DNA from: a bacterium BMS3Abin11
Lineage (GTDB): Bacteria; Pseudomonadota; Gammaproteobacteria; BMS3Bbin11
Direction of reading: 5' to 3'
DNA: 64,000 nt
NCBI GenBank assembly: GCA_002897635.1
Contig: BDTD01000022.1
Span: 57,016 to 121,015 of the forward strand
Within the stretch, counting starts at the first letter, position 1; every line of letters starts with the position of its first letter. The translations under genes and the position numbers were made by a program. Of this stretch, positions 54,769 through 63,642 are shown in pieces. Under the pieces are notes generated by a model. That model worked only from the letters and a program-made list of their open reading frames with translations, was not told the DNA's origin and made no database searches.

Positions 54769-55767
54769 CTATTTCTTCCCCGAAAAAAGGCCCTCAATCT
54801 CAAGCAATAAATCATCCCGGCAAATATCTGCAGAAAGTATCAACACTTCGACCTCGTTACCCAAACGTTTTCTGACATGAGACAAGACGGTCTCAAGGTT
54901 CTCCGCATCAAGCAGATAAATTTTGATAGCTGTCAGCTGCGAGGCATCGCTGATTCCAAGACCAGTTTGGACGTGTGCTTCAGCAACAAGTACGTCCATA
55001 TTGTTCAGACATTCATCGAGTTGTTCCAGCAGCTTGTTTTTGTGCCTTGTTTCGTGGCCAAGGATGCTGGCAGTGCCAGAGATATAAAGGTGTTTTGATT
55101 CCCCCCATTGCTTGACCATGGCGCGGGAAAAAGCAGGGCTTTTCGGTGCATAGCGGGCAGGGTAGTCAAAGGCAGATACCTGGAGAGGGTTTTCGATCTG
55201 TATGCCGTCCTCGCGGGCAGCAATAAAGTAGACCAGAACATTGTTATCATGTGTACCGACAGCCGTAGCGGCGGATAGATGTGATTCAAATCCTCTTGAG
55301 GTATCTATGGCCTGATGGCGACCCACACAGAATGACTGATAACGCTCCATGCCGTCATCATGCCGGTTGATCCAGGGCAGGTAATTCCACATCCGTATCA
55401 TTTGTGGATAGTTGAGTTCCTGCTGTAGTCGGCTTATCTGCTGATAAATATTTTGCGTAATGGATTCGATAGAGTCATTACCATTGTCGACCATAATCCG
55501 GCCAAAGATCAGTGTAGAAGTCCTCCGGTAATGGATATCACCCAGCTTACCATTTTCGGGAAGCTCATCCGTACGCCACACCTCCAGCAGATCACTTCCA
55601 GCCAGAGCCGGTGTGCCAACAATGATTTGTTTGTCATTAGAGATCTGTGATTGGTCACCAAAATCGATGATAGCCAGAGTACAGGGGTCACTTAGCGTAT
55701 CAGGCAGCATTTCACGTAGCCGATACTGGATATCGAGCAGAGTCTTTTGACGGGGCCTGGTGTTCAT
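54769..55767 (-). CDS. Chorismatase, FkbO/Hyg5/XanB2 family
   Basis: About 332 residues from the ATG at 55767 (MNTRPRQKTLL); an ATG at 55806 is in frame and no Shine-Dalgarno sequence decides. Family hallmarks: RMWNYLPWINRHDDGMERYQ seen as MWNYLPWIN and GMERYQSFCVGRHQAI, DYPARYAPKSPAFSRA and ISGTASILGHETRHKN. These enzymes cut chorismate to pyruvate plus a dihydro-diol or 3-/4-hydroxybenzoate. XanB2 in Xanthomonas gives 4-hydroxybenzoate for ubiquinone and 3-hydroxybenzoate for pigment. With no pigment genes nearby, a ubiquinone role is the simpler guess. Confidence 0.87.
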   Translation of the reverse strand: MNTRPRQKTLLDIQYRLREMLPDTLSDPCTLAIIDFGDQSQISNDKQIIVGTPALAGSDLLEVWRTDELPENGKLGDIHYRRTSTLIFGRIMVDNGNDSIESITQNIYQQISRLQQELNYPQMIRMWNYLPWINRHDDGMERYQSFCVGRHQAIDTSRGFESHLSAATAVGTHDNNVLVYFIAAREDGIQIENPLQVSAFDYPARYAPKSPAFSRAMVKQWGESKHLYISGTASILGHETRHKNKLLEQLDECLNNMDVLVAEAHVQTGLGISDASQLTAIKIYLLDAENLETVLSHVRKRLGNEVEVLILSADICRDDLLLEIEGLFSGKK

Positions 55768-55885
55768 GGGTAGTATAATTTTCGCATCTAACAAACCGAA
55801 AAGCACCAGTTTTCAGTCTACTCGAATTCGCTTCAGTACAGTGTGCTGCCGAAGTCTTTATTCCAGCAGATGCCGGAATTTATCA

Positions 55886-55897
55886 TAGAGGTGCCCT
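55886..55897 (+). repeat. Half-copy of the end-only palindrome
   Basis: ATAGAGGTGCCC, the right half of the GGGCACCTCTATT palindrome, stands alone upstream of the chorismatase gene, next to a worn TGTAGGAGTACCGCT motif at 55925. Confidence 0.6.
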
Positions 55898-56010
55898 TAT
55901 GATTTACGTAGCCTGCATCGTTCATTGTAGGAGTACCGCTATAGGTGAGATAAACCAGATGAAAGATAATCTGATTATGATTTTGATAATCTTTCCATAA
56001 TCCTTAACCT

Positions 56011-56040
56011 AAAAAAACCGGCCATATGGCCGGTTTTTTT
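56011..56040. terminator. Strong bidirectional intrinsic terminator
   Basis: ACCGGCCATATGGCCGGT (56017-56034) is a perfect palindrome flanked by AAAAAAA and TTTTTTT. It begins at the stop codon of the minus-strand gene ending at 56040 and should stop transcription from either side. It is the only classical terminator of this quality seen in the window. Confidence 0.92.
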
Positions 56041-56930
56041 CACTTCGTCAGTGTAGATAACTGCTCTTTAATAGCAGGCGGTGCATCCATGATTTCCACA
56101 AATGAACCCTTGCCTATCATAGACAGGTCAGGAAATGACAGGGCAATACGGAATTTCGCAGACAATGCATAGGCCTCATTTCCTGAGACAAGCATCTCAT
56201 AAGGCAGGTGAGCGGTATGACGGGTTCCAGCAATATCGATCTTACCCATAATGCTTTTATCAGCCGCCGCACCTTTTGTCATTGCGACACCTATTACAGT
56301 CTCATCTTTTCCGGGAATCTTAACCTCGTAGACCTTTTTGATTCCGCTTTTCCCTGCTTCCAGGTTGCTGTTGATCTTTGCAAGTAAATCCGCATAAGAG
56401 TCAGCACCACCCAGTTTTCCCGGATCATCAAAATAAGGCATAAAGGCCATGTAGTGATATTTTCTCAGTTTTTTTGCGGTCAGTCCTTTTTCTGAGCCAA
56501 AAGGTTTGGCATCACCCAGTGCTGTAATTAGTTTTGCTGCAACATCGGCCTGGTCATTGTCCAGGCGATAGGCATCTGCCCAGTAAACAGGGTTGCTGTA
56601 AGCGACTTCAATTTTGTCGCCATCTTTGGTGACCGAAACCCTGACGACTGCACCGTAGCCGCCGAATTTAGTCTTAGCTGCAGAGGCCTTGAGTTCATCA
56701 CTGCTTACTACGATGACCTCGGCACCTGCATAGGGTGAATATTCACCGACAATATCGAAACCACCTGACTGTAACTTATTTTTTGTAGACTCAACAGCGG
56801 TGTTAAAATCTGTGGTATTGCTGGCAACCAACATAAAAGGTTTAAGGTTCTCAGCTGACCAGGCGTTAAAGGAGAAGAGAAAGAACAGGGCAATAAGAAT
56901 GCCAGCACGTTGTAGAGCAGTAGTTTTCAT
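56040..56930 (-). CDS. Exported protein, DUF302-like, unknown function
   Basis: About 296 residues from the ATG at 56930, which has GGAGT ten bases upstream; the open frame extends to 57035 without support. A signal peptide (ILIALFFLFSFNAWSA) leads to a region with NTTDFNTAVESTKNKLQSGGFDIVGEYSP, seen as STKNKLQSGGFDIVGEY, which resembles DUF302 domains, then KFRIALSFPDLSMIGKGSF near the end. No Cys or heme motif is present. The function is unknown; the family assignment is tentative. Confidence 0.75.
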   Translation of the reverse strand: MKTTALQRAGILIALFFLFSFNAWSAENLKPFMLVASNTTDFNTAVESTKNKLQSGGFDIVGEYSPYAGAEVIVVSSDELKASAAKTKFGGYGAVVRVSVTKDGDKIEVAYSNPVYWADAYRLDNDQADVAAKLITALGDAKPFGSEKGLTAKKLRKYHYMAFMPYFDDPGKLGGADSYADLLAKINSNLEAGKSGIKKVYEVKIPGKDETVIGVAMTKGAAADKSIMGKIDIAGTRHTAHLPYEMLVSGNEAYALSAKFRIALSFPDLSMIGKGSFVEIMDAPPAIKEQLSTLTK

Positions 56931-57208
56931 AAATAAAGGACTCCAATACAGAAAAAAAGGGAGGGGGATCCTGGAAGCGCCGGATATGACCACAAATTCT
57001 GTAGTAATTCCAGAAAACCAACCAAAATCCATCATAAGCGGTAAATAATAACAGATAATCGGTAATCTATCTCAGGGTTTACCCTGAATCCAGGCTCCAG
57101 GGGAAAAAGAAAGCATAGTTATACTGCATTTGTTATTTGTCCATGGTCCTTCTTTCCCTTTGTGTTCTCAGCACCTTTGCGGTTAACTGACCTTGAAACT
57201 ATGAAACT

Positions 57209-57565
57209 ATGAAACTCCTCCTGTCTATAATTCTCATACTCGCCGTTTTCCAAATCGTACATGCCGACGTCCCCCCCGAACAGCAACCTGAAGTAGAACA
57301 CCTGCTGGACTTTGTTCGGCAGTCTGATTGTGTATTAATTCGCAACGGTTCAGAATACAGCGGCAAAAAAGGAGTTTCACACATCCAGAAAAAATACGAT
57401 TATTTCAGAGACGACATTACCAGCACCGAAGCATTTATCGAATACTCGGCAACTAAGAGTACCATGAGTGGAAAGTACTATATGATACGGTGTCCGGGTA
57501 AAAAGGAAATGCGTACACAGGACTGGTTACTTGAAGAATTGGCCGACTTCCGAGCTAAAAAATAA
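57209..57565 (+). CDS. DUF5329 (YfeK-like) periplasmic protein
   Basis: 118 residues. A signal peptide (LLSIILILAVFQIVHA) precedes VEHLLDFVRQSDCVLIRNG, EYSGKKGVSHIQKKYDYFRD and YMIRCPGKKEM, the DUF5329 pattern with two conserved Cys that probably pair. Its role is unknown. The ATG is the third of a short ATGAAACT repeat (57201, 57209), so the start lies inside repeat DNA. Confidence 0.88.
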   Translation: MKLLLSIILILAVFQIVHADVPPEQQPEVEHLLDFVRQSDCVLIRNGSEYSGKKGVSHIQKKYDYFRDDITSTEAFIEYSATKSTMSGKYYMIRCPGKKEMRTQDWLLEELADFRAKK

Positions 57566-57627
57566 TGTTTTACGGGTTATGGTTTACGTAAAATCAAGCC
57601 CGTAACCCATATACCGTAACCCGTCCC
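57566..57627. repeat. Inverted heptamer array, TTTACGG/CCGTAAC type
   Basis: Left arm 57566-57591 (TTTTACGGGTTATGGTTTAC) faces right arm 57601-57627 (CCCGTAACCCATATACCGTA, ACCCG). The last unit is five bases from the ATG of the symporter gene, which has no Shine-Dalgarno sequence. Confidence 0.88.
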
Positions 57628-57631
57628 TCAA

Positions 57632-59122
57632 ATGGCCCAACTCGATGTAATTGTACTGATCGCCTACGTCCTGCTCGTCACTGGTTTTGGCTGTCTGTTC
57701 TATCGTAAATCATCTGACGTCGAAGGTTTTATGGTGGCACACAGGCGTCTGCCAGGCTGGGTTGTCGGTCTTTCCATCTTTGGTACCTATCTCTCATCTA
57801 TTTCTTTTCTGGCATTGCCCGGCAAGGCTTATATGTCAAACTGGAGCGCCTTTGTTTTCTCGCTGTCATTGCCTTTCGCTGCATGGGTGGCATCGCGCTG
57901 GTTTATCCCGCTGTACCGTGCAACAGGCGATGTTTCAGCCTATGCTTACCTCGAGCGCCGCTTTGGTTTATGGGCCAGGCTTTATGCACTGGTGTTTTAT
58001 CTGCTGACTCAACTGGCACGAATGGGTACTATCTTTTATCTTGTTGCGCTGGCCATGGAAACCCTGACCGGCTGGAACCTACAGACCATCATAATCATCA
58101 CAGGCATCCTCGTTACGCTCTATACCGTCGTCGGCGGTATAGAGGCAGTGATCTGGACCGATGCCATACAGAGCGTCATCTTAACGCTGGGTGCTGTTGT
58201 CTCGCTGGCAACGATCATCTGGTTGATGCCGGGTGGTTTTGGCCAGATTATGGACATTGCCTCCAATGCCGAAAAGACCTCTCTGGGCAGCTTCGACCTG
58301 ACCTTTACTGAATCAGGATTCTGGCTGATTATGCTCTACGGTATATTTATCAACCTGCAAAACTTTGGTATCGACCAGAGTTACGTCCAGCGCTATCAAA
58401 CTGCGCGTTCACTGACTGATGCACGGCGTTCAGTCTGGATAGGTGCCCTGACCTACATCCCGGTCAGTGCATTGTTCCTGCTACTTGGCACAGCCCTGTT
58501 TGCCTACTACCAGATCAACACAGGATTACTGCCGGCTGAAATTACCGGTGACAAAGTCTTTCCCTATTTCATCGTCAACGAACTTCCTGCTGGACTCACA
58601 GGCCTGGTCATCGCTGCCCTGTTTGCCGCGGCCATGAGTTCAGCCGATACCTCAATGAACTCATCGGCCAGCCTGTTGATGAACGATGTGTATCTGCGTT
58701 TATTAAGGCCACAAGCTACTAGCGGCAGCCAGATAAAATTTCTTCGCATCATCACCATCATCCTCGGCATATTAGGTACATCCACTGCCCTGTTAATGAT
58801 CTCCATCAAAGGTGCACTGGATACCTGGTGGTCACTGGCCGGTATCTTCTCCGGCGGTATGCTGGGTTTGTTTCTGCTTGGTGCACTATCCCGCCGCGCA
58901 CGCTCATTCGAAGCCGCCACCGCCGTCATCACAGGTCTATTGGTAATCGCCTGGGCGAGCCTGTCACCGGGAAAAGAAGTCTGGTGGGCCAATCCTTTGC
59001 ACAGCTTTATGACGATTATAATTGGAACCTTGACCATTTTTCTGGTTGGGGTTGTTTTGAGCCGGGGAAGGGGGAGGATGGAAAAAAGTACGCCCCCAAA
59101 AACCCTGTATGACCTGGAATAA
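57632..59122 (+). CDS. Sodium:solute symporter (SSS family)
   Basis: 496 residues with about 13 membrane segments. SSS motifs: GFMVAHRRLPGWVVGLSIFGTYLSSISFL read as RRLPGWVVGLSIFGTYLSS, GGIEAVIWTDAIQSVIL, NLQNFGIDQSYVQRYQ and LFAAAMSSADTSMNSSASLL. The LSS and SADTSMNS residues form the sodium site. Substrate unknown; relatives carry sialic acids, proline, sugars or vitamins. Confidence 0.93.
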   Translation: MAQLDVIVLIAYVLLVTGFGCLFYRKSSDVEGFMVAHRRLPGWVVGLSIFGTYLSSISFLALPGKAYMSNWSAFVFSLSLPFAAWVASRWFIPLYRATGDVSAYAYLERRFGLWARLYALVFYLLTQLARMGTIFYLVALAMETLTGWNLQTIIIITGILVTLYTVVGGIEAVIWTDAIQSVILTLGAVVSLATIIWLMPGGFGQIMDIASNAEKTSLGSFDLTFTESGFWLIMLYGIFINLQNFGIDQSYVQRYQTARSLTDARRSVWIGALTYIPVSALFLLLGTALFAYYQINTGLLPAEITGDKVFPYFIVNELPAGLTGLVIAALFAAAMSSADTSMNSSASLLMNDVYLRLLRPQATSGSQIKFLRIITIILGILGTSTALLMISIKGALDTWWSLAGIFSGGMLGLFLLGALSRRARSFEAATAVITGLLVIAWASLSPGKEVWWANPLHSFMTIIIGTLTIFLVGVVLSRGRGRMEKSTPPKTLYDLE

Positions 59123-59124
59123 AA

Positions 59125-59150
59125 TTGTAGGAGTGTCGCTCGGCGCGATC
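59125..59150. repeat. REP-like motif between the symporter and AsmA genes
   Basis: TTGTAGGAGTGTCGCTCGGC followed by GCGATC, the same family as 28231-28256 and 28701-28724. It fills the 30-base gap between two convergent genes. Confidence 0.75.
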
Positions 59151-59152
59151 AA

Positions 59153-61174
59153 CTATCTCCCAAAAAGAAGATCCAACTGTTTTCCATATTTCTTTCCAAA
59201 CTTCTTACGTATTTTCTTTTCAGCCTTCTGTTTCACTTCCTGTTTAGCGGCTTTGCTCATGTCAATTTTGAATTTTGGGTCATTGAAATTTCCAGTAATC
59301 TTCAGCGGCAGGGCCTTGCCCTCAAGTTTTTTAAACTCCGCCTTATCAATCTCAGAGATCCCGGATGACAGCGCCAGTTTCAGACGGTAGTCCAGTTGTT
59401 GGGTATTTAGATTGGCCGAACCGCTACCGGTGAGATCTGCCAGCGGGGTTAGTACCTTGATGCTATCTGTAATTGCGACACCGTTGACCAGTTTTGTTTT
59501 CAAACTCATCTCAAGAATTTTTGTACGATCCGGGCTACCGTCATCGACATAGTTCTCTCTCTTCAACAGTGCATTCGCCCTCTGCAGCATTTTTCGTACG
59601 CTGAAGCCTTCGAAAGCGCCATCTTTTACCCTGGCGTCAACCGTGCCGTTGAGCGCCTGTGTCAGGACACTGCTATCCGGCCCCTGAGTGCGGAGCTTAG
59701 CGCTCATGTTTGCGACGCCTGTAATCCACTCTTTCGAATCTTCACCCATGGAGTATTTCATTACCTGCGCAATCTGAACGCCATTCAGGTTTTCGGTGAC
59801 GCGAAACTTCGGTGTGGCGGTGGTTGCATCCAGTTCCATCATGCCTGTGATATTGCCACCAAACAGCTGTGCTGAAAATGGCTCTATGCGGGCTATGCCA
59901 TTCTTTGCCCTCAGCTCGGCCTTAACATCGGTGGCCTGTAGTGTATCCAGGATGAAAGTGCCAATAGACAGCCTGGCATCGACATCCAGTTGACGAATCG
60001 TCTCGACTGGAATATCAACAGGTCCTGATTTTACTTGCGCGTAAGCTAAGTTAATACTCACTAATGAAAATAACATCTGCTCCATAGTCAGGGATTTAAT
60101 GCTGCTCTGATCAGGCGCTGACCCCATCCACGGCGTTGCATCGAACTTATCCGTTTCAATTACTAGCTTGACTGTCGGCACTGGGTTGTTGAGGTTGGAA
60201 ACTACCACGCTACCCGAGCCTTTCGAGCCGGGAATGCTGTAATGCATGGCCGGCAGCTCGATCACCATGCTGGCCAGGTTTACTTTCAATGGTGATTCCA
60301 GGGTGACAGTCATCGGATTGATGGGCGCGATACCGCCGGAAAGTTTCAGGTTTAAGGCAATTTTGTCGCTGCTGACCAGTTGTGTTGCAAGGTCTACAAT
60401 AATATCGCCCTTCATGCTTTTTTGCAGTATGCCGCCATCAAGTGCTGTACCTGTCGCGTCTACATTGATGGCGAAATTATTCAGTTTCAAGCTCTGCAAG
60501 TCACTGGCAAGCTTTAGATCCGTACGGGCCTGCATGCTTCCCGTCATTTCCTCTCCATTCACGGCAAAATTAGTGCTAAAAGACACCGCGATAGGGGTAT
60601 CAAAGATTATCGCGCCGGTTTCCAGGTCCATATTCGTTAGTTCAAGCTTTGTTCCACTCTGGCGGTCGTCCCAGGTGATGCTGGCATTCTTCATCTCAAT
60701 ACCGCCAATTGCAAGCGCCGCCAGGACTTTTCTGTTATCGCCTGGCGAAGCTTCCGTTTCCGTACTGCCCGTGGCAGCTTCGGTTGTGCCAAAATCCCAG
60801 TTTGTTTTGCCATTCTTCAGTGTAACCAGATTGGCCTGCACCCCTTCCAGCACAACGGTTTCCATCTGTACCTCACCGTTAAACAGTGGTATTAGCTTGA
60901 GCTTGATCTTCGCACCCCGTATCCCTGCCAGCGGTGCATCACCAAAACCCGGTGCATTGGCTATTGCAATGGCACCTGTTTGTATCCCTATCCATGGAAA
61001 AAAACTGGTATTCAACTCGCCAGCAATAGAAATCTCACGTCCGGTAGCTTTTTTAAAGCCATTGGCCATTTGTTCACGGTAGTCATTAGCATCGAAAAAC
61101 AGCGTCATCCAGGTGACGACGGCAAGTGGTACAAAGATAATAATGGCAAGGGTAATGATTAAAAGGCGTTTCAT
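59153..61174 (-). CDS. asmA: AsmA-family outer-membrane assembly/lipid-transport protein
   Basis: 673 residues. One N-terminal membrane segment (LLIITLAIIIFVPLAVVTWM) anchors a large periplasmic part. The AsmA start region FDANDYREQMANGFKKATGREISI and GELNTSFFPWIGIQTGAIAIANAPGFG (seen as FFPWIGIQTGAIAIANAPG) is clear. The C-terminal AsmA domain has VNGVAITDSIKVLTPLADLTGSGSANL. The extreme C-terminus is very basic (KKIRKKFGKKYGKQLDLL). AsmA-like proteins act in phospholipid movement to the outer membrane. GGAGAATCCC precedes the ATG. Confidence 0.93.
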   Translation of the reverse strand: MKRLLIITLAIIIFVPLAVVTWMTLFFDANDYREQMANGFKKATGREISIAGELNTSFFPWIGIQTGAIAIANAPGFGDAPLAGIRGAKIKLKLIPLFNGEVQMETVVLEGVQANLVTLKNGKTNWDFGTTEAATGSTETEASPGDNRKVLAALAIGGIEMKNASITWDDRQSGTKLELTNMDLETGAIIFDTPIAVSFSTNFAVNGEEMTGSMQARTDLKLASDLQSLKLNNFAINVDATGTALDGGILQKSMKGDIIVDLATQLVSSDKIALNLKLSGGIAPINPMTVTLESPLKVNLASMVIELPAMHYSIPGSKGSGSVVVSNLNNPVPTVKLVIETDKFDATPWMGSAPDQSSIKSLTMEQMLFSLVSINLAYAQVKSGPVDIPVETIRQLDVDARLSIGTFILDTLQATDVKAELRAKNGIARIEPFSAQLFGGNITGMMELDATTATPKFRVTENLNGVQIAQVMKYSMGEDSKEWITGVANMSAKLRTQGPDSSVLTQALNGTVDARVKDGAFEGFSVRKMLQRANALLKRENYVDDGSPDRTKILEMSLKTKLVNGVAITDSIKVLTPLADLTGSGSANLNTQQLDYRLKLALSSGISEIDKAEFKKLEGKALPLKITGNFNDPKFKIDMSKAAKQEVKQKAEKKIRKKFGKKYGKQLDLLFGR

Positions 61175-61571
61175 GGGATTCTCCGAGTATCAGATCATTA
61201 TTATTTTCAAGGTTAATAAGTATCAGGTTTCAAGTTACAAGTTTCAAGTTACAAGGAAAATCTTAATCCTTTGTCTTTAATTTTGGTCTTACCTAAATGA
61301 ATAATACTCTTCACTTTAATCAAAACCATCGCGCCGATGGCGATGTTCCTACAACCGTCTTTCTTTAAACTTCCATCCCGAAACCTGAAATCCATACCAA
61401 ATCAGTATAAAAAATGCGACAATCAAAAGATAAATTAAAGTAATACGCTATGCTTCAAGTAAATTCTCTAAAAACCTCCCAGGCTATTTTTTTAAATTGA
61501 ATTGATGTAGTGTGAGCCTTGGAATACCCTCAAAATCATGTGTGATTTTTCAATATTACAGGTTGATCGTT
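61175..61571. other. Intergenic region with heptamer and REP repeats
   Basis: 61219-61260 holds TTTCAAGTTACAAGTTTCAA-type 7-base units (TTTCAAG, TTACAAG, TTTCAAG, TTACAAG), followed by AATCCTTTGTCTTTAATTTT. 61326-61354 is a worn CATCGCGCCGATGGCGATG REP with TTCCTACAA. The part from 61400 is AT-rich, carries no repeats and probably includes the promoter of the polysaccharide export genes. Confidence 0.7.
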
Positions 61572-62276
61572 ATGAAAGATCGTTTATTTCTAAATATCCT
61601 GCTTGCAGGAGCAGGTTTTGTCGCAATCCTTCCCGTAGCAGGCATTACCGCCTCAGTTGAGAGCGAGGTAAAGGAATACATGCAGGAAAAAAATCCCAGG
61701 TCCATTACTGAGTATCCTGAGGTATTTAAAGAAGTGTATAAGAAATATGCACCGGCCATTGAGGGATCCACACTGGCTACCGTGGTGTACTACTTCAGTG
61801 AGTCGGACAAGCAGACACTTAAAGATATCAGTATGCTGGCTAACCAGGCAGTGACAGCGGCCATCAGCAATTCACGCAGTGATACTGATGAAGATGACCT
61901 CTCCAGCTATATTACCGGTGCTGTCTGCGGGTCATTCAGGGGTAGTATTCGTGCCGCATATAAGCAGGCGACAAGCGCCGGGCAGACTGTTGAAGGTGGG
62001 CTACAGGCAGCCCTTGATTCAGGGGTAAAACCAGACTATGCGGCGACTGCTGTGATACGGGGGATAGATACCTGTCTTCAAGGCCGTCTGGAAAATGATG
62101 TGATTAGCATCATCGGCGGTATTGTCGGCAGCAAAGTACCGGGTTTTGGCTATATAGCGCCATACCAGGCGTATCTTCCGCCCACCCTGGGTGCAGGTGA
62201 TGTAGATCTATTTAGAAGGCCACCTACAGATTTTCCGGGACCAGACACGGATATTTGTGTTTCGAATTGTATCTAG
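61572..62276 (+). CDS. Secreted protein of the exopolysaccharide locus, unknown function
   Basis: About 234 residues from the ATG at 61572; the frame is open to 61512 but those codons give no sensible N-terminus. A signal peptide (FLNILLAGAGFVAILPVAGITA) precedes a helical region with repeated Ala-Ala/Gly patterns (SYITGAVCGSFRGSIRAAYKQATSAG, seen as GAVCGSFRGSIRAAY) and a Pro-rich end RRPPTDFPGPDTDICVSNCI with two Cys. It lies 24 bases before the beta-barrel gene. The same kind of small secreted protein is found beside vps/eps-type loci, but the family is not named with certainty. Confidence 0.75.
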   Translation: MKDRLFLNILLAGAGFVAILPVAGITASVESEVKEYMQEKNPRSITEYPEVFKEVYKKYAPAIEGSTLATVVYYFSESDKQTLKDISMLANQAVTAAISNSRSDTDEDDLSSYITGAVCGSFRGSIRAAYKQATSAGQTVEGGLQAALDSGVKPDYAATAVIRGIDTCLQGRLENDVISIIGGIVGSKVPGFGYIAPYQAYLPPTLGAGDVDLFRRPPTDFPGPDTDICVSNCI

Positions 62277-62300
62277 CTGGCATTATATGACAAAACATCA

Positions 62301-63623
62301 ATGAGCAAAAATAAGAATACTTATTTTCGCAAAACTGTTTTATCGGTATTCCTGCCGACCCTTTTGCCCGTGATGGCGGCCAATGCTGTCGAGACCGCTC
62401 TGGATCCTGGTTTCAGTGGCAAGGGTATTACCTATGGCCCTCGAATAACAGCAATCGGACAGGGTATTTCGCCCAATGACGATAAAAAGAATGTAAACGA
62501 AGATAGTGATGGTTCAGGAGCATTTTTTATCCCGGCTTTGGGGGCAGGCATAAGTACTGACAATAACATCAATCGGGTCCCAAAAAGCGAGCAATCAGCA
62601 ACCATCTATCATTTACGACCGGCGCTAGGCGTGCAGACCGGTAAAAATATGACCCGCTTCAATGCCGGCTACGCTGGAGACTATGCTAAGTACACGGGTA
62701 CTAACTTTGATGACCTGTATAGCTACGAAGATCATCACCTTTATGCCGGAGTGTCAGGTTACAGTAAAAAGAGCGCTTATAATGTCACAGCGGATTACAC
62801 ACGCGGACATGATTCTATCAGCGGTAACAGTATTAATGACAACCTTCGTCGTTTTGATAAATGGGACCGTTATGCATTGCTGGCTTCCACAGATCTGGGC
62901 ACCCGCGGTGCCAGGGTAAACCTGCGACTGGATGGCTTACTTGAGAACAAACGTCAGGATCTCCTGAAATCGATCGATTATGATACCGCTGCACTGGGTG
63001 CAATGCTTAAGCTCAGACTAGGTGGTAAAACCCATGGTGTACTTGAAGGTGGCTGGCGTAACTGGGACTATCTCAATTCCAATGCAGATGCTGACCGTTA
63101 CTATGCACGTCTTGGTGTGTCCTGGGAAGCAACGGCCAAAACAAAAGGTCTGCTGACCTACGGTGCTGAAAAATACAGCCCGGACAATCCGGGGGTACCA
63201 ATCGTTTCACCTGAATTCGGCCCGACTTTTGGCAGTAATGAAAAAACAAAAAACTCGACCTGGCAGGCTAAGGTTGACTGGGAGATTCGACGTCGGGATT
63301 TGCTCAGATTTGGCACATACAAAGGTTCCAGGAACAGTAGTGGCACAGGGTCTCACAGTATATCAACTCGCTATACCATCGGCTGGGCACACGACTGGTC
63401 AGAGCGTATCCGCAGTAACCTGGGGTATATGACCGGTAGTGAAGATTACAAGGGTACAAATAGAAATGATGACCTGTTAAGTTATAACATTGATCTATCC
63501 TACAAGTTCCACCGGAATATGTTATTGCGCGGCTACTATATGTTTGAAGAAATTGATTCCAATGTTGAACTGCGTTCTTATGATCGTAACCGTGCTGGTT
63601 TCTTTTTTGAGTGGGAACTGTAG
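62301..63623 (+). CDS. Outer-membrane beta-barrel protein of exopolysaccharide export (VpsM/EpsL-like)
   Basis: 440 residues. A signal peptide (VFLPTLLPVMAANAVE) is followed by alternating amphipathic strands with aromatic ends, for example SATIYHLRPALGVQTG, TRFNAGYAGDYAKY, YTIGWAHDWSERIRSNLGY and the C-terminal strand NRAGFFFEWEL, which ends with the aromatic pattern of BAM substrates. It resembles barrels beside Wza-like genes in vps/eps clusters. It has 18-20 likely strands. Confidence 0.82.
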   Translation: MSKNKNTYFRKTVLSVFLPTLLPVMAANAVETALDPGFSGKGITYGPRITAIGQGISPNDDKKNVNEDSDGSGAFFIPALGAGISTDNNINRVPKSEQSATIYHLRPALGVQTGKNMTRFNAGYAGDYAKYTGTNFDDLYSYEDHHLYAGVSGYSKKSAYNVTADYTRGHDSISGNSINDNLRRFDKWDRYALLASTDLGTRGARVNLRLDGLLENKRQDLLKSIDYDTAALGAMLKLRLGGKTHGVLEGGWRNWDYLNSNADADRYYARLGVSWEATAKTKGLLTYGAEKYSPDNPGVPIVSPEFGPTFGSNEKTKNSTWQAKVDWEIRRRDLLRFGTYKGSRNSSGTGSHSISTRYTIGWAHDWSERIRSNLGYMTGSEDYKGTNRNDDLLSYNIDLSYKFHRNMLLRGYYMFEEIDSNVELRSYDRNRAGFFFEWEL

Positions 63624-63642
63624 TGTTTTTATACTGTAGATC

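Noticed and set aside
55898..55999. 33-codon frame after the half palindrome
   Set aside because: It has a GAGGTG upstream, but no protein-like features, and it crosses a worn REP motif.
60246..61082. 278-codon frame on the plus strand
   Set aside because: Antisense to AsmA; composition mirrors the complementary strand of a real gene.
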